A stretch of DNA of 13,450 bases, from the NCBI GenBank assembly GCA_013698495.1, contig JACCUV010000401.1, forward strand, positions 1 to 13,450. The letters are read 5' to 3'. Position numbers and translations under genes: made by a program. This DNA comes from Chloroflexia bacterium (GTDB taxonomy: Bacteria; Chloroflexota; Chloroflexia; Thermomicrobiales; UBA6265). The notes below the pieces were generated by a model. That model worked only from the letters and a program-made list of their open reading frames with translations. It made no database searches and was not told where the DNA came from. Shown one piece after another: positions 6,943 through 12,081 of this stretch (position 1 is its first letter; every line of letters begins with the position of its first letter).

Positions 6943-7914
6943 TGAGGGGCCGGAACGCCGTGGTCGTGGCCAGCGACGCAACCGCCCTCGTCGTCGTTTG
7001 ACCTCTCTCTCGGCGTCTGGAGATCGCGGGCTGTCAACCCCCAGGAACTCCAGCATCCGCTCACCGGCATTCAGCGGCTGGGTCATCAACTCCGCGTAGT
7101 CCTCGGCCGATTCCACCGGGCCGACATCGTGCCCGTCGCGCGCCTCCAGCGTCGCCCGGTGATACATTACCCAAAGGTAGATGTCGGCTTCGGTCAGGTC
7201 CGGGAACTCGTCGAGCACGCCCCGGTCGCGCACCACCTGCACAATCGGCATGTAAACATAGGTGTACCAGTCGTTGACCGCTTCATGGACGGTCGCTTCC
7301 CGATCCCAGATCGATGTAAGCCACGCCCGGTGCGCCTCGATGTGGATCCAGACCACATCGTAGCGACCGAGCGCCGTCGGCCGCAGATCGTGGTCCGGTT
7401 CCAAACGATCGAGATCGGTTTGACGCAGAAATTCGGCATATTCCGCCTGCATCAACAGTTCGGTTGGAGACATCGTGGAGGAAAGCGGAACCCGAATGTG
7501 CCCTTCGATCACCTCGGCATCGATAAACTCGACGCCGCGTTCCCGCGCGACCGACACGCGATGATTGCCATCCTTCACGAAGTAGATGTCGCCGAACTTG
7601 TAGAGCTGAATTGGCGGAAGGCGGATGTCCTCGTAGAAGGCGCGGTCGACATTCGTCCAGCGGCCGCGAGTGTTCTTGCGTCTCGGCAGGAACGTGCGGT
7701 CAAAATCTTCAAAGCGATCCATGCTGCCGATAATTTGCTGGATCGGAACAGTTTGCAGGCCGCGATAGCTTTCGCCAGAAGGCGAGAGGCGACTCCGGAT
7801 CTCGTGGAACGGCAGCAGGTCATTCGTCTGGCGGTTGAGGGCCGCAAGCAAGTCGTGCAGCACCGCCTTGTGGCGAGCCCGCTCGAAATCGTGGCGGAGC
7901 TGGTCCTCCATCAT
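6940..7914 (-). CDS. ParB-fold (ParB/sulfiredoxin-like N-terminal domain) protein
   Basis: A 324-aa soluble protein. Residues about 52-140 carry the ParB-like core: LQTVPIQQIIGS (53-64), LPPIQLYKFGDIYFVKDG (99-116), then the signature KDGNHRVSVARERG (114-127) and a final strand FIDAEVIEG. In this fold the GxHR loop binds nucleotide or phosphate, so a CTPase, nuclease or kinase-like activity is possible but not shown. A large C-terminal half (about 150-300) has aromatic-rich helices (WIHIEAHRAW, VNDWYTYVYMPIVQVV). The end is very Arg-rich (RRRRG-type, about 305-324), and its stop lies in a palindromic repeat. The ATG overlaps the TGA of the metallophosphoesterase gene (ATGA), with GGGGAGAAG upstream, so translation is coupled. 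It is not a chromosome-partition ParB, as no parA or HTH domain is seen. Confidence 0.8.
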   Translation of the reverse strand: MMEDQLRHDFERARHKAVLHDLLAALNRQTNDLLPFHEIRSRLSPSGESYRGLQTVPIQQIIGSMDRFEDFDRTFLPRRKNTRGRWTNVDRAFYEDIRLPPIQLYKFGDIYFVKDGNHRVSVARERGVEFIDAEVIEGHIRVPLSSTMSPTELLMQAEYAEFLRQTDLDRLEPDHDLRPTALGRYDVVWIHIEAHRAWLTSIWDREATVHEAVNDWYTYVYMPIVQVVRDRGVLDEFPDLTEADIYLWVMYHRATLEARDGHDVGPVESAEDYAELMTQPLNAGERMLEFLGVDSPRSPDAEREVKRRRGRLRRWPRPRRSGPS

Positions 7915-8639
7915 CGGCGCTTCTCCCCGACGACCGGGTTGCCGGAATTGATCCCTGGATCCCGCGGACGATCGAAGCTCAATTCGAGCGTTTGGTATGG
8001 ATACACATTGATCACCTCGGTCTCGAGAAACCGCACGGCGTTGGGAATCGAGCGATCGTAGAGGTGAATGTGCCCGTGCAATTGGTAGGCCGGCTCAAAT
8101 CGTTTCAGGAACCTGCGCATCGCCACAAACCCGCGATGGGCGAAATCCTCCCGATCGTTGACATCGCGAGGTGGAGAATGCGTGACGAGCACGTCGAGAA
8201 ATCGCCCGTAGCGAACCCGGTTCCAGACCAACCGGGACGCCATCTTCAGCATCATCCAGTTCATCTGCAGTTCAGTGTATTGCACGGGTTCGTGTTCGGA
8301 ATAGCGAGGCGAGCCTGGCAACCCCGCCAGCAGCAGGCCGTAGGTCGGATCGCGGATCACCTTCCCGCCGAGATCGACGCACCCTTCCGGCAACCTCGGC
8401 ACCCCTCGCTCGCCTTGACGGGTGAGTTCCTCGGCGTGGTTCCCAAGCACGAAATACGTGGGCTTATTGAGGGAATCGACCAGGAATTCAAGGTACGACG
8501 CCGGCACATCGCCACACCCGATAACGAGCTGGACATCCTCCATCCGCCCGCGCAGCGTGGGGGAGTATATTCGCTGATCCACCTCATCGGACACCGCCAA
8601 AATGCGTAGCGTCAACCTGCGGCTACCGACATTCCTCAC
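7911..8639 (-). CDS. Calcineurin-like metallophosphoesterase
   Basis: A 242-aa cytoplasmic phosphoesterase that would hydrolyse a phosphomonoester or diester at a two-metal centre; the substrate is unknown. Motifs in order are LAVSDEVD (14-21), GCGDV (41-45), LGNHAE (65-70), LVTHSPP (151-157) and LHGHIHLYD (187-195). The first motif normally reads D-x-H; here it is DEV, so one metal-binding His is missing, while the Asp residues, Asn67, His68, His154 and the GHIH pair are kept. The frame starts with a GTG at 8639 that overlaps the TGA of the phosphatase gene (GTGA). An alternative TTG at 8615, closer to the first motif, cannot be excluded. The 3' end overlaps the ParB-fold gene start. Confidence 0.85.
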   Translation of the reverse strand: MRNVGSRRLTLRILAVSDEVDQRIYSPTLRGRMEDVQLVIGCGDVPASYLEFLVDSLNKPTYFVLGNHAEELTRQGERGVPRLPEGCVDLGGKVIRDPTYGLLLAGLPGSPRYSEHEPVQYTELQMNWMMLKMASRLVWNRVRYGRFLDVLVTHSPPRDVNDREDFAHRGFVAMRRFLKRFEPAYQLHGHIHLYDRSIPNAVRFLETEVINVYPYQTLELSFDRPRDPGINSGNPVVGEKRR

Positions 8640-9268
8640 CGCTCGACCAACCCTGCGAGATGTCCATCCTGATTCCAGGCGCCGGGTTCACCATGACCCT
8701 TGTCGTCGACCAACAACTGGGAAATCGAGCAATTCTCGAATCCGGCCCGAGCCATTGGCCACACATCGAGCGGATCGCCGTGGGCCTTGGCCGCGATCCA
8801 TGCCAGCGACCCGCCATGCCCAACAGCCACCACGACATCGTCAGTTCCGACGTGCCGGGTCACGATTTCGTCATACGCGGCCAACACCCGATATCCGAAC
8901 TGGTTTCCGGTTTCGCCACCTTCCCAGCCATCGTCAACCGTGCGATTCGCCATGCGCTCGGCGAGTTCCGGGTTTTGGTCTCGCCAATCGGCCCACAGCA
9001 ATCCTGCCGCTCGCCCGGCGTTGATTTCCGCCAGGCCCGTGATCGGGACGGGTTTCTGCCCCACCGCCGCCCCGATGATCGCGGCGGTCTCCATCGCCCG
9101 GTCGAGCGGGCTGGCGTAGAGATTGGTGACATCGCCTCGTTGTTTCATCGCCTCGGCCACGGCCTGAGCCTGCGATCGCCCGAAATCGGTCAAGGGATCG
9201 TTGTCGCCCTGGATTCGGCCTTCGACATTCCCCATCGATTGACCGTGACGCACCAGCAGCAGCAACAT
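8636..9268 (-). CDS. Histidine phosphatase / phosphoglycerate-mutase-like protein
   Basis: A 210-aa member of the histidine phosphatase superfamily. The catalytic motif LVRHGQS (5-11) gives phospho-accepting H8, SPLDRAMETA (53-62) gives R57, E81 lies in LAEINAG, and the second catalytic His is H151 in VAVGHGGSL. All catalytic residues are present, so it should be active. The substrate cannot be told, and a broad phosphatase is more likely than a glycolytic mutase at this length. The frame is open to 9565, but the ATG at 9268 has GGAGG 5 bases ahead and begins one residue block before the RHG motif; the upstream part is intergenic. It is the first gene of a three-gene run with 4-base overlaps. 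Confidence 0.9.
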   Translation of the reverse strand: MLLLLVRHGQSMGNVEGRIQGDNDPLTDFGRSQAQAVAEAMKQRGDVTNLYASPLDRAMETAAIIGAAVGQKPVPITGLAEINAGRAAGLLWADWRDQNPELAERMANRTVDDGWEGGETGNQFGYRVLAAYDEIVTRHVGTDDVVVAVGHGGSLAWIAAKAHGDPLDVWPMARAGFENCSISQLLVDDKGHGEPGAWNQDGHLAGLVER

Positions 9269-9283
9269 GCAATCCTCCGACGG

Positions 9284-9307
9284 AGATCGAGCAGATCGAG
9301 CAGATCG
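9284..9307. repeat. Tandem 9-bp repeat in the 5' leader
   Basis: AGATCGAGC occurs twice in full and then in part (AGATCG), directly before the ribosome site of the histidine phosphatase gene. It is either replication slippage or a small regulatory spacer; nothing in the sequence decides this. Confidence 0.7.
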
Positions 9308-9355
9308 GCGAACGAGCGCACGGTCGCCGCGCGGGCCGACGTAAACCTGCCGGTA

Positions 9356-9385
9356 AGCATAGCCTCCTCGCCCACTGCGTGAAAA
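9356..9385 (-). promoter_or_regulatory. Weak candidate promoter for the phosphatase/phosphoesterase/ParB operon
   Basis: On the minus strand TTTTCA (9380-9385) and TATGCT (9356-9361) are separated by 18 bases, each matching 4 of 6 sigma-70 consensus bases. It lies about 90 bases before the phosphatase start and overlaps the terminator T-run of the upstream gene. The match is modest. Confidence 0.3.
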
Positions 9386-9421
9386 TGAACGGGGGATGTG
9401 GATTGCTCCACACCCCCGTTC
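9382..9421 (-). terminator. Intrinsic terminator downstream of the CHRD-protein gene
   Basis: A perfect 9-bp stem GAACGGGGG/CCCCCGTTC (9387-9395 / 9413-9421) continues, past a small internal loop, into GTGG/CCAC (9398-9401 / 9408-9411) with a 6-base loop. On the minus strand it is followed by ATTTT. It lies 33 bases after the stop of the gene ending at 9454 and separates that gene from the phosphatase operon. Confidence 0.8.
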
Positions 9422-9453
9422 TTCCCCTCGACATCGTTTGGAATGTTGACTGC

Positions 9454-10614
9454 CTACCGGCGCAACCTTTGTCGGGAGACTGATTGTCTGGAGGGAACGG
9501 CGCCTCGGCCGAACAGCGCCGTGGCCAACAACATGAGGCTGATCGCCAAGGCGCCACTGAGCCACATCGCCGTTTCGATCGAATCGCCGGAAATCAGCTC
9601 GATCGGACCGGTCCCTGTCGTGGCCATCACACTGGTCGACCCGCCAACCGGGTTGCCTTTGCCCGAAAGTGTCTGGCTTTGGCCGTTGGTTCCGTCGCCC
9701 TGGATCGAGGCCGCTCCACCCACCGCCGCCACGGTCGGTGGCGGCGCGGTCAGGAGCGGACTGCCCTTGCCGGAATCGGCGCCGGTGCCATCGGACATGA
9801 TCGGGCGAACCGCGCCTCCGGTGCCGTCCGCGGAATCGTCAGGCGTCGCGGTCGGTTCCAGTGTGGCCGTTGGCTCCGGTGTGGGTTCCAGGGTTGGCGC
9901 CGTAGTCGGTTGCTCCGTCGGAACGGGCGTGGCGGTCGGTTCCTGGGTCACGGCCTCAACAGCAGACTCGGTCGCGTCTGGCTGCTCAGTGGCCGGGTCA
10001 AGCGCTGTTTCCGTGGCCGTTGGTTCCGAAGTCGGATCGCCAGGACCACCGACCTCGACCGGAGTGCCTTCGGCATTGGCCGGCAATCCCTCAATGTCGG
10101 CGCAGACAATCAATGTGCCCAACTCATTCGGGGAAATGTGGAGGTCGATTACAAAGTCACCGTCGAGCAGCTCGTCCAGTGTGACATCGACCAGCGTGAC
10201 ACTGGCGCCCTCCTCGTTGACGTTTTCGAGGTTATAGGCGGCTTCTGGTTCGATGCTCTCACACGTGCCCTCGTGGATGTGGGCCGGATGGTTCTCGCCC
10301 GTGTCCTCGAATTCCAGTTCAACAAATGTATCTTCGCCAACCTCATAGAGCGTGGCCTCGCCAGACACACCGGAATCGTTCAGCTCCTCAAATTCCACCG
10401 TGATCCGGGGCGCATCTGGTTCCGGCGTCGCCGCGGGTGTGCCTGGTGTTTCCTGAGCGAAGGCGAAGTCCCCAGAGAACAGGAGCAGCCACAGACACAG
10501 AATGGCCGCCAGCGCTGCCGTGATGCCTGGCGGTTCCCGGCGGATACGCCGCAAATTCACTGGCGCCACGTCCCTGCCTGGCGTGGGATGGTCAACAGTT
10601 TGGTGAAATGTCAT
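9454..10614 (-). CDS. Secreted, membrane-anchored CHRD/SOD-like domain protein
   Basis: A 386-aa exported protein. An Arg-rich N-region and hydrophobic core (about 22-50) end at AFA-Q54, a likely signal peptidase site. Residues about 70-175 form a beta-rich domain of CHRD or Cu/Zn-SOD-like type with AHIHEGTC (111-118) and VCADIEG (170-176), giving possible metal-binding His112/His114 and a Cys118-Cys171 disulphide. Next comes a stalk rich in Thr, Pro and Glu (about 190-260, e.g. EPTATPVPTEQPTTAPT) and a Gly/Ser-rich part. ATTGTGP (331-337), a helix (348-368) and a basic tail (FGRGAVPSRQSVSRQRLRR) look like a degenerate cell-wall/membrane sorting signal, although the classical LPxTG is absent. 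It has its own promoter, structured leader and terminator. The ATG at 10614 has GGGGAGAGAG about 7 bases ahead. Confidence 0.82.
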   Translation of the reverse strand: MTFHQTVDHPTPGRDVAPVNLRRIRREPPGITAALAAILCLWLLLFSGDFAFAQETPGTPAATPEPDAPRITVEFEELNDSGVSGEATLYEVGEDTFVELEFEDTGENHPAHIHEGTCESIEPEAAYNLENVNEEGASVTLVDVTLDELLDGDFVIDLHISPNELGTLIVCADIEGLPANAEGTPVEVGGPGDPTSEPTATETALDPATEQPDATESAVEAVTQEPTATPVPTEQPTTAPTLEPTPEPTATLEPTATPDDSADGTGGAVRPIMSDGTGADSGKGSPLLTAPPPTVAAVGGAASIQGDGTNGQSQTLSGKGNPVGGSTSVMATTGTGPIELISGDSIETAMWLSGALAISLMLLATALFGRGAVPSRQSVSRQRLRR

Positions 10615-10647
10615 CGCGACACTCTCTCCCCGGGCGCGTCAGCATGA

Positions 10648-10679
10648 CGAAAAATGCCGGTTGTCAACCTGACTACCGG
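10648..10679 (-). terminator. Terminator-like hairpin in the CHRD-gene leader
   Basis: On the minus strand the sequence is CCGGT-A-GTCA-GGT-TGAC-A-ACCGG, a 9-bp stem with one A-A mismatch and a 3-base loop, followed by CATTTTT. It ends about 34 bases before the start codon of the gene, so it would stop transcription in the leader. Its first five bases (10675-10679) are also the last bases of the long stem closing the upstream structured element, so the two cannot form together. Confidence 0.6.
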
Positions 10680-10799
10680 TCCAACCCCGCAAGGCTGGAC
10701 CGATAGCGGTCACTGCCAGCCTGCGGGTGGCTGGAGTTGCACACCTCGCGGGAGAGGCACGCGGCTGAGCCGGGCGGGTTCAACGCGGGGTTGACCGGT
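10675..10799 (-). ncRNA. Candidate orphan riboswitch/attenuator aptamer in the CHRD-gene leader
   Basis: The ends pair over long range: ACCGGTCAACCCCGC (minus strand, 10799-10785) with GCGGGGTTGGACCGGT (10690-10675), 15 bp with one bulged G. Inside are four local hairpins, in transcript order CGGC-TCA-GCCG, CCTC-TCCCGC-GAGG, CCAGCC-ACCCGCA-GGCTGG and GACCG-CTAT-CGGTC. The element starts about 10 bases after the predicted transcription start and is followed at once by a terminator-like hairpin that shares ACCGG with the 3' strand of the closing stem. If the closing stem forms, the terminator cannot, as in an 'on' switch. No conserved core of a class I know (TPP, glycine, cobalamin, c-di-GMP, T-box, fluoride) is present. 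The same inverted ends would also fit a MITE-like insertion. Confidence 0.5.
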
Positions 10800-10816
10800 G
10801 TTCAGCACTGAGTCGT

Positions 10817-10845
10817 AGATTACAGGGGCATGCAAACTTCATCAA
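10817..10845 (-). promoter_or_regulatory. Sigma-70-type promoter for the structured leader and CHRD gene
   Basis: On the minus strand TTGATG (-35, 10840-10845) and TAATCT (-10, 10817-10822) are exactly 17 bases apart, in a locally AT-richer stretch. The predicted start is near 10810, just before the closing stem of the structured element. The position relative to the leader raises confidence. Confidence 0.6.
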
Positions 10846-10857
10846 GAGTACGTTCAG

Positions 10858-10870
10858 TGCCAATATGGCA
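10858..10870. promoter_or_regulatory. Operator-like palindrome upstream of the leader promoter
   Basis: TGCCAATATGGCA is an inverted repeat (TGCCA-ATA-TGGCA) 13 bases upstream of the -35 box of the minus-strand promoter. It could bind a dimeric regulator; the protein is unknown. A second small palindrome, TCAGCACTGA (10802-10811), covers the predicted transcription start. Confidence 0.3.
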
Positions 10871-11050
10871 AGTATCACATTGGATTGAAATGGAATTTGT
10901 GGAGTATTGAAGGCAGATGCGGTTGAACTACCGTATTTGCTCAAGTGAACGTTCTGCATTTACATTGGGAGAATTAGGCCGCTCGGCGTCTCATGCACAC
11001 GAAAATCGTGCCATGATTGTACGAACGATCCGAACATTCACATTGCGGGA

Positions 11051-11087
11051 GTGGTATGCGGGTTCTGCGGGTAAACCTGCATCCCAC
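11051..11087. repeat. Long imperfect hairpin
   Basis: GTGG-T-ATGCGGGTT (11051-11064) pairs with AACCTGCAT-C-CCAC (11074-11087), 13 bp with one mismatch and one G-T wobble, around a 9-base loop. It stands 10 bases before the MITE-like element and resembles short palindromic elements of intergenic DNA. No T-run follows on either strand, so it is not a standard terminator. Confidence 0.6.
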
Positions 11088-11097
11088 CAGGCGTGGC

Positions 11098-11247
11098 GTC
11101 GTCATTCTGACGCGGTGCGGAAGAATCTCAGCGCGAAGCGCTGCCGACGAAGTCGGACATCAGGTCGCATCCACGCAACGTCCGCTGTTGCGCACCGGCT
11201 CCGCCGGGTATCCAGCGGGCCGACTCTTCCTGCGTCAGAGTGACGAC
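11098..11247. mobile_element. MITE-like element with terminal inverted repeats and four internal hairpins
   Basis: The left arm GTCGTCATTCTGACGC...GGAAGAATC (11098-11127) matches the reverse complement of the right arm (11222-11247, GTCGTCACTCTGACGC...GGAAGAGTC) with two substitutions and an unequal spacer. Between them are four stem-loops: CAGCGC-GAA-GCGCTG (11129-11143), CCGAC-GAA-GTCGG (11144-11156), CGCAAC-7-GTTGCG (11174-11192) and CCGGC-TCC-GCCGG (11195-11207). It encodes nothing. It may be a non-autonomous element or a dispersed structured repeat; no target-site duplication is obvious. Confidence 0.6.
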
Positions 11248-11318
11248 TTGAGGAGGTGTCAACTCTTGCTCAACACGCTGTCGAGCGGTGGGTGAGAAGG
11301 AGCGTCCTCCCAACCAAC

Positions 11319-12017
11319 CTACAGCGGTATTCCCTTTTCGTGGAGCATCTTCCGAACGTCCCGTGGCGTGAGACTGTCGATCACCCGCCCGATCCGCTGC
11401 TCCACCTGGCCCTTGGTGCTGAGGTCGTTCGCCCGCGCCCAGGTCCAGAAGTGCGTCCACGTGTAATCGGCCAAATCCGGCTCGTCGTCCGGCTCGGATG
11501 CGGCACGGTTGGATTCCTCGTTGTTCCGCGGCGAGGGCCGGGAAGCAGCCATGTCCGCGGCGTGAACCCGTGGCCGCTCCGTCCCTGCCTCGCGCCGCGG
11601 CGATGCATTGCGAAGGGCATCGATCACCGGTGGCGTCGCCCCTTCCTCGATAACTCGATCGTCGGTCACGTCAGCAGTCACGCGGCTCACCGGCGTGGCT
11701 CGGTGCGTGACGCCCGCCGCACTATCGCCGATCGACAGCAAGTCGAGCGCCCTCGTCGTCGCTCGCAGCTCCGCCAGTTCGATCGCGCCATCAAGCAAAC
11801 CGCTGCTATCGGTCGGTTCCGCGGCGTGGGCGCTCGCTGAGGGACCATTCGGCACGGTCACTTTTGCGCGCACAACGACCTGATCGTCGTGGATGTGGGT
11901 GAGCTCGGTCGCCAACACGACACCTGGATGCCGGCTCCGCAGCTCGCGCAGACGCTGGCGCAGTCTCGCCACATCGGGGTCCAGCTCGGTTTCAGCCTGA
12001 TCGCGATGCGTGCTCAA
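11319..12017 (-). CDS. Diverged single-strand-annealing-like (Erf/Sak-type) protein, tentative
   Basis: A 232-aa soluble protein. Residues about 15-100 follow the layout I associate with a family of phage-type ssDNA-annealing proteins: RLRELRSRHPGVVLATELTH, then HDDQVVVRAKVTVPNG, and a late helix AIELAELRATTRALDLLSIG in place of the usual 'AETRALGRALA.LG'. The middle (about 100-180) is low-complexity and polar. The C-terminus is a separate domain, YTWTHFWTWARANDLSTKG and then IGRVIDSLTPRDVRKMLHEKG. The assignment is by eye and could be wrong. The frame is open to a TTG at 12095, but TATAAT at 12063-12068 and AGGAG before the TTG at 12017 favour the shorter form. No phage gene is nearby. Confidence 0.6.
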   Translation of the reverse strand: MSTHRDQAETELDPDVARLRQRLRELRSRHPGVVLATELTHIHDDQVVVRAKVTVPNGPSASAHAAEPTDSSGLLDGAIELAELRATTRALDLLSIGDSAAGVTHRATPVSRVTADVTDDRVIEEGATPPVIDALRNASPRREAGTERPRVHAADMAASRPSPRNNEESNRAASEPDDEPDLADYTWTHFWTWARANDLSTKGQVEQRIGRVIDSLTPRDVRKMLHEKGIPL

Positions 12018-12062
12018 AACTCCTGGCTCCTGCTCCGGCCAACCGGGTTCGATTTTCTGCCG

Positions 12063-12068
12063 ATTATA
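12063..12068 (-). promoter_or_regulatory. Candidate -10 box for the annealing-like gene
   Basis: A perfect TATAAT on the minus strand, 45 bases before the TTG start at 12017. No good -35 lies at 16-18 bases, so it may need an activator or be chance. It lies in the 64-base gap after the oxidoreductase gene. Confidence 0.35.
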
Positions 12069-12081
12069 CGGGGGATCGTGA

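Larger units (their letters stand above)
10615..11318. other. 704-base region without a convincing gene, rich in RNA/DNA structure
   Basis: Between two minus-strand genes. From the left it holds the ribosome site of the CHRD gene, a terminator-like hairpin, a 125-nt structured leader, a promoter and an operator-like palindrome, all on the minus strand to 10870; then an AT-richer stretch with nothing recognisable to about 11050; then a long hairpin (11051-11087) and a 150-bp element with terminal inverted repeats (11098-11247). The plus-strand frame from 10917 runs through the repeats and has no protein-like character. Confidence 0.75.

Noticed and set aside
7129..8061. Plus-strand 310-codon frame.
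   Set aside because: Mirror of the ParB-fold and metallophosphoesterase genes, which carry clear motifs and coupled starts.
9269..9565. N-terminal extension of the histidine phosphatase.
   Set aside because: It crosses the terminator and tandem repeat, and the catalytic domain starts at the ATG at 9268.
10690..10720. T-box-like string (GCAGTGACCGC...CGGTCC) on the minus strand of the leader.
   Set aside because: The T-box core (GGGTGG-ACCGCG) is not matched and the downstream gene is not amino-acid related.
10735..10790. Glycine- or TPP-riboswitch-like words (GCGGGAGAGG, GGCTGAG) on the plus strand.
   Set aside because: The remaining conserved core of either class is missing, and no plus-strand gene follows.
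10917..11243. Plus-strand 108-codon frame in the intergenic region.
   Set aside because: It runs through a hairpin and the inverted-repeat element, lacks a ribosome site and has no protein-like pattern.
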